Assembly: GCA_964036155.1 (NCBI GenBank)
Contig: OZ038422.1
Coordinates: 124,001-188,000, forward strand
Source of the DNA: Diploscapter coronatus
Lineage: Eukaryota; Nematoda; Chromadorea; Rhabditida; Rhabditidae
Length of the DNA stretch: 64,000 nt
Direction: 5' to 3'
The position numbers were made by a program, and so were the translations under genes. The stretch's first letter is position 1; each line of letters begins with the position of its first letter. The notes beneath the pieces were generated by a model. The model saw only the letters and a list, made by a program, of their open reading frames with translations. It was not told the DNA's origin and searched no databases. Positions 48,951 to 60,500 of this stretch are shown here, piece after piece.

Positions 48951-49331
48951 GCCAGTTAGGTGGTTTGAATTATAAAGGAGGCATAATTCTTACTTTTCCA
49001 GATCATAATATACTCTCTGAGAATTCGCTTTTTCCGCTCGGTAAGGTATCTCCCCTACCTGACCGGCGCTATATTTCGCCATGTTTGTGTATGTTTTCCT
49101 CCCTTCCGAAGGCCAGTTCCCCTCTATGCTGCGCCTCTTTTTACGCGGCTTGTAAGTACTAAGCTCTTCGGCGCGATTCGTCAACACAGACGCAATCTTA
49201 CTCTGCAGCGGCGCTCACGCGGACCGAGATACATTTCAGATTTCGGCCGACGCAAACGTGCACACGCAGACTGAGAATATTTGGTTGATTTCTAATATTC
49301 TCTAGAAAATTGAGCCTTAAACTACAAGTTT

Positions 49332-52300
49332 ATGGTCGATAACATATCGCATATTGGGGACGAGCATGGTAAGGCATTTTGGATATTGTATCATATACAC
49401 GTCCCCATAAATCTTGCTCTCCTAGAATCAGGCTTTATTGCTAAATTTAGTGGTCCTTCTTTTATCTAACTATGTGAAGATGAAGGGGAAGAGAGCGGGT
49501 TGCTAGCATTTAGAAATGGAGTGCAGGTTTCTAGTAGGGGCAAGATTTACTGCGAAGATTCGATAAGAGCTATTAAATACAGCTGTTTTGATTTGATCAA
49601 TCCATAGATCTCTCAATATTTGAGCGATATTTATATTTCCCTGAAACCTATAGCAAAAATTGCGGCCTCCTGTATTACATACCGCCCCGGAACACCGATG
49701 CACTGTCTGTAAAAGAGACACGCTGGCTCGTTTTTCTTATTTTTCCCCTTTGTTTACACTTCTTTACCCTAAAATCGCCGGTGTCTAATACCAGACGGGG
49801 TGTCGGTATTCCTCCGACGGTGTATAATACTGGAGGTCAGAAATTGCAGGCGACCATAACTACGACACGATATCGGTAACGACCTTGGACCCAGTCGACC
49901 GTTTCTCACCACCAGTGGTCATACCATCATCCAGGCCCCAAAAACAGACCCTAAAAGTGGCTCCAAAACCGTCGAATGGCGGACCAAAAACAGCGAATGT
50001 CGCTCCGATGCCTGTAGTGGTGTCGCCCAAATCCATCCCGGAAAAGGACCAATTGAAGGAGTCGGAGAAAATTGAATCGGATAAAAATGAGAACGAGAAA
50101 ATATGCGACGAAAAGAAATTGGGCGATCTGAATAAGGTAGGCATTTTTTCTTTTTATATCTATTTTTCAAATCATCGATGAAAACTTCGAGTCCGGAACG
50201 GCATTTTCGTTAAATTAATTTTAAAAAACAATGATAGTCTTGAATGTTTTTTGAAACGACTACAAAACGTGACGATTTCAATTTTCATCACTAAGTTAGA
50301 TAGTATTTTGGGAAATATTTTATATGGATTGGCGAAATTTTGATATGAGGAAGTTATGAAATATTTTAGTTGACCAAAATTGAAGTTTCATTAAAAATTT
50401 GAGATGATCTTGAATGTCTTTGAATCCAGTCAAATTTTCACGCTTTATTTTCCCTACCAAACTATGACAACCCTCTGATCAGATATCAGAGCCGGTGGGT
50501 GGTTATTTATATCTGGCCCCGGGTCTTTATATCGGCTCTCCATATGTCCGATTACCCATTACCCATTTTCTCCCACTTTTTCATATTATTTCTCGGCTTT
50601 TGCTATCTTTTTTCTCTTGATTTCAGACAATATTTCTTTAAGTCTTCCTTCTCTGCCTGTGTCCCTCGTTATATTTTACAACAACGCTGCAGGCGCACAC
50701 GCGAGTTGCAGAAAGTAAGGTAGTTAGACAATGGAGGAATAGTATTGAAAATGAGAGAAAAGGAAAAAGACCTGGGAAATAGTATGGGGAAAAGAATTCG
50801 AAATCGGAGAAATAGTATGGGGAATAGATAGAGGAATAGCGAATAGAGCGTAGGTGGTCTTTTGGAAGAGTTTCCCGTCTTCTTTTCTGCCCCCTTTGCT
50901 CTGTTTTGTTCTCTTCTTTTGCTATTCTCAAATTTTGCCTTATCACCGTGAATTATCGATAGGACGATGATTTTTCTTGCACCCTTATAATAATTTGATT
51001 TTTAAAAAATTATTTTTAATTGCAATATTCTAAAATCTCTCTTATCATTTTATATTTACTTCTTTCTTCTAAATAGAAAAACTTTCCGCTGTGTGAATGC
51101 TAAACTACTAAAATTTCAAAACTATGCGAAAATTTAGATAACTTATCCGAAAAATCTAAAATTCCGACCCTTTAGATGCACGAACCACGATACCATACGA
51201 CGACCACCGTAGTTGAGGAAACCCAGTACTACGAGGGCGATGGCAGGCCGACTTACTCCTACGATGTAACTATTATTCCAAGCTAGTTTCTAAACCAAAC
51301 CCCCGCCTTACCTATACTTATTTATTGCGAATCATGTTAACCGAAATTTTGGCTTTCTTGTACTTATCATCATCTGCAGACGTTGGGACGTTTTCCACCA
51401 CAAAAATTCGTCATCATTATTAAGGGTAGTAATGCAAAACTGATTGGAAGAATTCACATCGCATAAGGGAGATATTTGCGGTGGAGAACGTCCCAACGTC
51501 TGTTCATCTGGTGATCATCATTATCTTCTATTTTCGTCATCAAATTTTTAGGGGTCAGGAAATTTCGTAGGAAAAAGCAGGGCTGTAAATGCAAATATTT
51601 ACAGTCCTGAGGAAAACTGAAAACCCAATGGCAAATATAATTGATGATGAAGATCAGTTGATAGACAAATACAAAGGCCCTAAATTTTGACCTTTCCCAA
51701 ATTTTATTAAAAAATTAACTCCCACGTCAAGCCCCGCCCCTGTTTTACGTCTCGCAAAAAGCAGGCTCAAATTTCAAATTCGAAGTCTGGTCAGGGTGTT
51801 TGAGAGAAAGAGCGACGACTTCCTTGTTAAACCCCGATGTTATTGATCTTGATCTAGCTGATCAAAGATTAGGTTGCAATGCACAAAACTTGCGAAGGAA
51901 AATGAGGATTTTAGAAAAATCGAAATTTTCAACATTAATCATTACGATAATTTCAGCTACCCTCGATTAGTTGCGACTTATCGTATCTTCGTACGCTAGG
52001 CGGTATTATGAAGTTGCTCTGTATATTGGGCTGTATTCTGACGTTCATTTTCACGATGGCCGGGCCAGGACACTTTTCAGGTGACACCTGAGCATAGATT
52101 TTAAATTAGGGATACTCATAGGCCGAGTATTTCACGGTTATTATACGAGTACGGTCAAAATATGATAGTATAAACAAAGTGTATGTGATTTTCGTACCCT
52201 TAAAGAGCACTAAATCTAAATTTGAAACAAGTCTTGCCATTTTTTCTTGTTAAATTCAAAACTTTAGGAGCCGGCTGGGCTACGTTTGTCTCATCGATTG

Positions 52301-52896
52301 GCTTGGTTGTGACCTCAGTTCTGCTGACCCTCTATATCTTCAGGATAGTCGACAATTTACCCAACGTACCGTGGATTGTCATGGTGAGCTTTGAACCATT
52401 TAGGCCGATATATCAACGTGATTAGATGACGTTTACGATATAGGAAGCCTCCATTCTTCGAATCATTTCTTAAACATAGTCAATTTTAAAACTTTATCAC
52501 TAGATAACCTCAGATTGAGAATACAGTCTGACTCTAAAATTTGCACTTTAGGAAATGTGCTTTTGTTTCGCGTGGTGCATCTTTTTCTTTATCGCGGCTT
52601 GTGTTTTGGCGGTGGTGGCCACGAAATATTCGGCCACTCTAGGATGGGCCATCGCATCGGTGAGTTAATTAGGATAATTATCGCTCAAGTACCCTAATTC
52701 AATTAATTGTAGTTCTTCGCGTTCGGATGCATGTGCGCATATGGGTTCGATTGTTACTTAAAATTTTTGGCTTGGAAAAATAACGAGGTAAAAATAAACA
52801 AATTTTTCTTATCGGTTTTCCAAATTTTAGAAAGCCACTGGCGGAGGCGAGGACTTTATCGCACAACAACAACGTAGACGGCAGCAGAATATTTGA
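49332..52896 (+). CDS. MARVEL-domain four-span membrane protein
   Basis: Eight exons join in phase to 300 codons: 49332-49368, 49850-50136, 51176-51265, 51957-52080, 52268-52383, 52552-52659, 52713-52787 and 52831-52896 (TGA 52894). The first about 135 residues are soluble, Pro/Lys/Glu-rich and low in complexity (exon 2), ending in a Tyr/Thr-rich exon 3. The C-terminal half is a MARVEL domain. YLRTLGGIMKLLCILGCI is the usual entry of MAL/CMTM/plasmolipin-type TM1. TM2 is near GWATFVSSIGLVV, TM3 is CFAWCIFFFIAACVLAVVA with KYSATLGWA after it, and TM4 is FFAFGCMCAYGFDCY. The protein ends in a Gln/Arg-rich tail. MARVEL proteins act at sites of membrane apposition and vesicle traffic. The exact nematode orthologue is not identified. 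Intron 3 carries a family B MITE and a family F palindrome. Confidence 0.85.
51378..51503. mobile_element. MITE family B, copy 2
   Basis: It lies in intron 3 of the MARVEL gene, inverted relative to copy 1. Ends are GCAGACGTTGGGACGTTTTC and GAGAACGTCCCAACGTCTG. Confidence 0.8.
51578..51609. repeat. Family F palindrome, copy 4
   Basis: CAGGGCTGTAAATGCAA is mirrored as ATATTTACAGTCCTG. It lies in the same intron, 75 bp after the family B element. Confidence 0.6.
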
Positions 52897-53300
52897 AGTT
52901 CAAAAAATGAATTTCAAGTATCCGCGCCGGTTTGGAGCCCTATCCCTCATCGTGTGAAAAGAGATATCGTTATTTCTTAACTCGAATTTTCAAGGCATCT
53001 CAATATTTTTGATTTCTCGATTTTCAAACATTGTCGTCAACTTTTCAAATTTCGGAAAGTCGAGAAGACTCTCAATTACTGTATTGTACAAAGCGTGTAT
53101 ATCTGATCCTTTAAACTCCAAAACTCGACAGTATTTTAATTATCTAACGGATACTGTATTTTACTAATTTTCAAATAACGAATGAAGATATTTTGATCAG
53201 CGATTTCAACTTTGACATTTTCCAGAATTCTTGATTGTTTTTTTTTCGATTTTTCGATGTTTATTGTCTCATCATCAAAGATCACAACATCAACAATGCA

Positions 53301-53306
53301 AATAAA
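53301..53306 (+). terminator. Candidate poly(A) signal of the MARVEL gene
   Basis: An AATAAA lies about 405 bp after the stop, in AT-rich sequence. Confidence 0.35.
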
Positions 53307-53649
53307 AATAACGACAAAAAGGGTCAGTTCCTAAAAAAATGATTAAAAATCGATTTTTTTCTCCAAAAAAAATCAATGAATAGACACAAATGTATCACAC
53401 GAAAATCATACTGAATTAAAGTCTTATTGTTAGACTAACCACAATTTTGCTAACCTTTTCTAATATGAGTTGAGTATAAAATAGGAACCAATGCAAGAAA
53501 TGTAATTTTTTCTGAAAGAAAACTTGGAAAGAAAATTAGTTCGAGTGGGAATAGAATTGATAATTTTCAATGACACAGACTTCGAAAGTCCGTCCTAAAT
53601 CATACCTACACGCGAAGAATCATTTCAAAATTTGAACTTCAATGAAGAT

Positions 53650-53783
53650 CAGACTTAAGCAGAACGAAAGAATGGATTTTAGGCCAGTCTCTTTCCTTTT
53701 CACATGTTATTTCTCCATTTTCTAATCAGCAAAAATAACTGTGCACCATTTTGCACGCTTCCCAGATTTGGGCATCAACAACA
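53650..53783. mobile_element. MITE family D, degraded copy 4
   Basis: The right half is clear (ACCATTTTGCACGCTTCCCA then GATTTGGGCATCAACA). The left end is eroded. Confidence 0.55.
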
Positions 53784-54339
53784 GCCATATGGGGGAACGC
53801 AAAAATATTTTAGCTGAACATCTTGGCTTAAGCGCTGCTTAGGTCTGATATCAATGAAGAATTTGGTAAATCATGATATTCTCAAAGATAGACATTCTGG
53901 AAATATCATGGCGCTTACGAATAAGTGACTATATCAAAATGAATTCTGAGGCAAATGTAAAGAGGAGCCTAACATACAAGGCGCGTTGGCTTATACAATG
54001 TCCGTATGTACAGGAAAAATACATTAATGTTCAAAATTAAAATAAAGCACTTTTTGTAGCTGTCAAATCAAAAGCATTTCTCAAAAGATTCGGAGGAGAA
54101 AAATGATAATAGTATCTATTTGTACAAAAACCTCATGATGATGAAAAAACCATAATTTGAGCAAAAAGCTTGAAATATTTCATTTACCGTATCTCCTAAA
54201 AATAAAAGCCTCCTTCCACTCAAAAAAATAAAAATAAAAGGTCCCGAGGATTAAATTTAGAAAATACGGCAGAATTAAATAGACTACCGTAAAATCTCGA
54301 ATTGGAGACCATGGATCTTAATAGAGGCTTCAAGGTAGT

Positions 54340-54550
54340 TTGAAAAGACAACCTTAAAAAGTAGTTGCACCAGCTGCATCGTTGCATACGAAATAGTATA
54401 AAAATAGAGAATGTTTTCCCTAACAAAGCCTATACTATTTCGTACCAGAGATGGACAAAGCTTTGTCTTTGACACTGAATTTTTTATTTTAGTCTTTGGC
54501 CAATCCTGTTTCGTATGCAGCCACGCTACGATGCAACTACTTTCAAAATC
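54340..54550. repeat. Nested hairpin at the scaffold gene's 3' end
   Basis: The outer arms are AAAAAGTAGTTGCACCAGCT with CATCGTTGCATACGAAA, answered by TTTCGTATGCAGCC and CTACGATGCAACTACTTTC. Inside, ACGAAATAGTATA pairs with TATACTATTTCGT. It ends about 45 bp beyond the stop of the scaffold gene and overlaps its likely poly(A) region. Confidence 0.65.
54484..54489 (-). terminator. Candidate poly(A) signal of the autophagy scaffold gene
   Basis: On the minus strand an AATAAA lies about 105 nt after the stop, inside the nested hairpin. Confidence 0.4.
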
Positions 54551-54593
54551 GTCGCTTGTTGAAAATAAAGTATATTTCAAGTGTATCTCGGAT

Positions 54594-57500
54594 TTAGGCC
54601 TCAGACGTTGTCGGAGTGTCCTGTGGGTTGTCTGACTGAGGGGAGGTCGGGGTTACAGTAGCAGGTGGTTGTGTCGTGGGTTGACCGGTTTTGGATTTGG
54701 TTGATGGGCTGGCCATGGGAATGGCATCCACGGCAACTCGACACATGCGGGTGTTCACAGGCAGGTTATACCTGAAATATCGTTTTTCACTTCTTAGTTT
54801 TCACCCCTAAGTTACCTTGTTGTATTTTTATTCCTTTTTCTCTACCCCTTTCTATTTCCAGAAAATGAAGCAAAAACTACAAAATTGTTTTAAAATTTTG
54901 GAAACGTATCAAATTCATAAACAGACGTTTTCCACTGCAAATATCCCTTATACAGTAAATTATTACAATCAGCTTCGCAATTTTACTGTCCTTCATAATG
55001 ACGAGAAATTTTTGCGGTGGAAAAGGTCCCCAACATGTCTCTGAAACATACCTGTTCTGCGGTTTCTTGACGATGCACATCTCGATCTGAGCGACTCGGC
55101 CGACGATCCAATTCCTTCTCTGCCCGGTTGCCGTGGAAGGCGTTAGACCGAGCCTGCGCACAGAAGAGTCCTTCACGAAGTGCATGTAGGGCGAGTTGCT
55201 CAAATAATTCATCCTTATTATCATTCATTTCAAACGTTTCTTTTTTTTTAATATTCTAAGTGATATCATCAGTCAACGAGCAATTCTGTGTCCAAGTTTC
55301 AATTTTCTTTCAAATTATCAGATCTTTTAAAACATTTTTTTACTCTCATCATACAAGTCTGGTGATACCATACCACACTGAAATTCACTTCAGCTCTATA
55401 ACTTGTGGGAACGTTTGAAATTTATCTAAAATTTTAAATTCTACCTGAACAAAATGTAGGCATTATGTCGCTCGTCCCAAATCACCAGCACCGTCGAACC
55501 CTCACTGATTTCCTCTACGGCAACCATAGTCTGACAAGAAACAAGATAAAATTGAAATAGAACTCAAAATGGTTCTTTATACTCTTCTTCTTTTTCTTAC
55601 TATCTTCCAAAACAGCGAATAATAACAAGATTCTGTAATATTTATCCCTCCTCCATTTATTACTTTTCAAAAGAATAATAAAGCCTGAAAGACTACTACC
55701 TGCATAGTGTGCATCGTCATTTTGGTCTGCGTTTTGGCTTCTCGCTTTTCGGCGGCCACGTCCACAGTCATTACGCTTTGGGCTCTGAAATTTGACTTTT
55801 CAAATAAAAAAAATTAGGATATGCTTTAAAAAAAAACCCGACCTGTCTCGTTCAGTTTGTTCCTCCTTTCCTCTTGTCGGAGTACTGTCGAACTCGATTG
55901 CGCTGTCTTTCATTTCCCCATATTGGCTCTGCATTATCGACTGGGCGGGGTTGAGTTGGGAGGTTATCATTGAGCCTGGAATATCAAAAACATTAAATTC
56001 AACCTTGATAGTTCATTTGCTAAAGGAAAGCATCGTTTGATTTAAAAAAAAAACTTTGATTCAGAATAAGTTCAATTTTTTCTCAAATTCAAAGACGATT
56101 TACTGAAATATTCCGTTTAGAAGAGAAGTTTCATGAAAATTCTAGAACTAGCAAAAAATCTACCAGGCATAGTTGAAGGCCAGAAGCTCGGTTTCGGCGT
56201 TTCGAGAGGGTCGGTTTGAGTTGATGTGTGGTTTCCATAGACGGACACTGAAAGGTCAAATTTCATGGAAATTGTCCAAATTTTTAATTTTATAAAAATA
56301 AAGACGAAACATCAAAAATCGTGTGGTTACCAGAATAGAAATTAAAAAAAAAAAAAAAGCTTTTTTATTTAGAAAATTAGACATTTCTTACTTTGTGAGC
56401 CTTCCTCTTGAAGAATTTTCTTCTGGATTTCTTCGTTCAACAAATTCGACTTCTCATCCCCAACGGCTTCGCGCAGCTCGTCTCTTTCAAACGTCAACCA
56501 TTTCAAGGAGCGTTGCTGAAAAGTCGATCATTTTCAAAGGTCTCAACAAATTTTATCATGGATTATATAAGATTTTCGACAGCTAAAATGGGCTTCCAAT
56601 CGTTATCCTTGCATAAATTATTGTAGTTATTGTTCTTTGCGTTCAAAGGCAAGCTTATTTTATGTTTCGGAAAATAGAAAAGCTCACCATTTCCGTCAGT
56701 CCTTTCCTCAACTCGTATTCCATTTCCTTTCTGTGCCTCGCCACCGCTTCCTCTTTCTTCTGCTCGACCCCCTTCGTGATCAGGTCGATTCGGGACTGAA
56801 GTATTCAAATTTTTGTATTATTTTTCCTCAAAATTTCGAGGAGAGTTCTTAATTAAAGATTCACTAATTGGATTCTTTGCAGGAAAAAATATAAAGTTGG
56901 AAAAAAAACAGAATCAGAAAAAAATTCATAAAAGCAGACCTTGAATTCCTTCTCCAATTCAGCCCTAATTTCGGCAGCCACGTTCTTGCGGCTTTCCTCG
57001 CTGTCGGGGTTCTGTTTCAGTTTAGCGATTTCCGAGTCTCGTCTTTGGAGCTGCTTTCGCAACTCCCGCAACTCCTCCTCTTTAGCCTGGAATTCAAAGA
57101 GTTTGAACTTTTCTTCAATTTCATTATTTTTCTAGTTCTTTTAATGAAAGAACAAAACTGTATTATCTATCTCAAAGATTTTGAGAATATTCAATTCTGT
57201 ATAAAATAATATCGAATATAAAGTGAGGGAAATGTAGAGCAGAATGATAGGGGCGTTCAGATGTTAGTTGCCAATGAAGCTTGCAACTAAGTCTGAATAG
57301 ACCCATAGGTTTAAAAATTTATCAAAGTTTTAGAACTATCAAATTATCAATGGTTTTTTTTTCGGACTTTAGACCTAGAACGTTTGGCTACCTCAATGTT
57401 TTCGTCGTGCTCGCTTCTGAGCATCTCAGCCCTCAACTCGTATTCGATGGTGAGCTTCTTGAAGACCTCTTTTTCCACTTCCTTCACTTTCGCCTCCAAT

Positions 57501-60500
57501 TGGGAGTTCTCTTCTTTCAGCCTGAAAAATTCTATTTTAATATGTTTAAAAATTTCATAGATGAAATAACATTTCAAATGTCGCGCGTTCTGGAGTATCA
57601 AGGTGTTATAAGTAACGCAAAAAATAACATGTTCATTTTCGCAAGTTTAACAAAAATGAAAAAATTTACCTCTGAATCTCCTCCCCCTCTTCGGAGCTCT
57701 TGCTTTCGGCGAGGCTTTTGTGGGTTTCGAATTCTTTTCGCAAATCAACCAACTCCCGGTCTTTTTCTTCGTTCGAGGTTTTCAGGTTCTGGAAAGTTTT
57801 AAATAATAATAAATAAAGTCCGAAATCTAGTTTTTAAAAATAACCTCAATTTCATCCCTCAACTCCTGAACCTCCTTCGAATGAGCATCGTTGAGAATCT
57901 GGACGCGTTCTTGGAGATCCGTCGAGGAGAATTTCAGAATTTTCTGACAAACAAAATTGATACATTTAAACATCTAAAACACGCTTGAACGTTTTCCACC
58001 GCAAATATCCCCCTTGTGCGCTGTAAATTATTCCAGTCAGCTTCACAATTACTGTCCTTAATCATGAGACGGGAAATGGTAATGACCGAGTGTTTGCGGT
58101 GGAAAGCGTCTCAACGTGTTTATAAATTTGATAAGCTTCAAAAATTTCTAAATCAAATAGTATTCAAAAAATGTTAATGCTCCCATCGTTTGCTATCCAT
58201 TTTTTATAACACAAAAATAACCTGGAAATCATCCTTGAATTTGTCGACGTTATTCGCTACTTCGGCTCTTATGTCCAGAAGTCCCTGAAATTAAACAAAT
58301 TTGAAAAATAATTAACCAAAGAATATCAACCTTGGAAAGATGGAGCACTTCATAGAGGATGGGCTTCAAATGCTCCATAGATTGCTGGGACCTCGATTGC
58401 AAGTCATCAAGGGGGAATTGCTGAAATTTGCACATTTTAGCTAGGTTCATATAAATTCAAGTCTTAAATTTTTCGACGCTCCCATGCTAAACATAACACA
58501 GCGAGAAGAAAGACGAAATAGCATGGGAGCGCGCGGTGACAGAGACAACGAGAAGAAAAGCGATAAAAACACTAATCTTTTCTTCTCAGTTATGTTTAAA
58601 ATGGGAGTTGTGCAAAGCTTTAAAGTCTGTACAAATCCAATGAATTGCTCCCTCTACGTGCAGTTTTTAATCTATCACTCTATGTTAACACAGATCTCAC
58701 ACATTACTATGCCTTTTTCTACTCTATCATTAGATATCACTTTTTCCAAAGAAGTTTAGAATTACTGCAGAAGGTGGCTTTCGGGAAAATTCAGTTTTCT
58801 ATCCTATCAACATAAGCTTATTCTATATAATGAACTTCCACAAATATAACAAGAAAAAGTTTCAAAATAAATATTTTTTACCAAAAACTCATTCCTGATA
58901 TCCAACGATGTCACCTCTACACTATCAATCCATTCATTCTACTCTATTCTTTGTACCTTGTCGGGACTGCTCACGGAGCGCACCCCGTCCTCCTCTTCTT
59001 CCTCTAGTCGCTGCTCGCTTTTTGTAGCTATGAAAATTACCCCCTCATCGCTGTTGTCGATGCGTTGATTTCCAGACGACGTGCCCTCACCAGGGTGGAA
59101 ATGGTCTTCAGGCGTCGAGAACTGCGACGACTTTTCCGACATCTTAATTAGCGTGGTTAAGTAGAGATAATTAGGGTAATTAAGAAATCTTCCAAGTTAT
59201 AAGTATTGGTTAATTAGAAAAATGACAAATATATGCTTCAAAAATGAACATCTTCAAGAGGAATTTTAAATATTTGATAGTTTTTACTAGCCGAAGACCA
59301 AACTTTAAATAAATATTCGAAAAAATTGAATGAATATGTTTCAGGAATTCGTATCTTCAAATCTAAATAGTTGATCTAGTTATTGTTGCATAGACATATA
59401 TATTTTTTAGAAAGTCCGAAAATTTTAAGGCTGTGAGTACAAAGTTATCAAAGCAGATATAGTGGGAAGCGAAAGAAAAAGGGAAGACTAGCGTCTGGTA
59501 ACAATGTACTCGCAGCCAAAATCTAAAATTCTTACCTGACGAGTGTTGGTCGCCACGAAATTGGACGGTATCTGGATGGGAGCGCTTTTCGCTAGAGACG
59601 ATGGAGCGACGAGGGTCCGCACGTTGGAGTCATCCTGAAAAATTGAACAATTTTTAATATTTGATAAATATTTATCTCCGGCAAGTATCGATGCATGTTA
59701 TTATTGATTGGAGAGAACGTCGATATTCAAAAATTACGTATTCGTCTCTTGTTTCTCTCCTATGAGACTCACTATTTCGCTCCCAAATTCGATTTCTAAT
59801 TGCAGAGGGAATATCGACTTTCTTCCTAGCCAACGATATTAAAGAGGAGAAATATCTAATATTGAATACAAGTATGCAGACCAGGGTTGCAAGTTTAGAT
59901 CCGAATAAAACCCAGTCAGGTATTTCTCTTCCTCCTCCACGCCTCTTCTGCACTCTATGTCCTCTATGCTATTTCGTCATTTTCTTCCTCTTTCTTATAT
60001 CATGTCGGGTATAAAATTTGCAACCCTGACGACTTCAAGGGTTTCACTGATAACATTTTTTAAGCCCATTTCAAAAATTTAACAAAAATAGTAAAGCTCA
60101 CCAAAATAGGCAAATAATGGAGACTGGGTGCAGTGGGGATGCCTTGACTGCTGCTGGTTGGTGGTGATTGGGCCATTAGTAGAGTCGGTGCACCTCCCGG
60201 CGAATAGTCAATCCCGTCCTCACTAAACAACTTTTCATTTTAGGATAATTAATACAAGTAGTACGGCAAAAGTGAATGAAATAATTTCTGAATTTCTAAA
60301 TTGCACATTTCTAATCTTGCTGTACTACTTTTATTAATTGTCCATTCTAGCAGATCATTTTCAAAAATAAGAAAATGATATAAAATCCTTCATCTATTCT
60401 GGCTTCACTGAAAAATGAAATATTCTATTTTAGTTAATTAGAGTTACAAAAGAACGAACCAGTATAAATATTTGAAATATTTTGAAATTTATTTTTCCCT

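Larger units (their letters stand above)
47673..49331. other. Upstream region of the MARVEL gene
   Basis: It contains a family E hairpin (48826-48950), a 112-codon open frame of unknown status (48279-48617) and a GC-richer segment (49020-49270) that is the best promoter or untranslated-exon candidate for the gene starting at 49332. Confidence 0.4.
52897..54593. other. Convergent intergenic region, MARVEL to autophagy scaffold
   Basis: It holds both 3' ends, a degraded family D element (53650-53783) and the nested hairpin 54340-54550. No additional exon was found. Confidence 0.5.

Noticed and set aside
57281..57802. 173-codon plus-strand open frame
   Set aside because: It is antisense to two in-phase coiled-coil exons of the autophagy scaffold, whose Glu/Lys-rich sequence yields open Phe/Leu-rich antisense frames.
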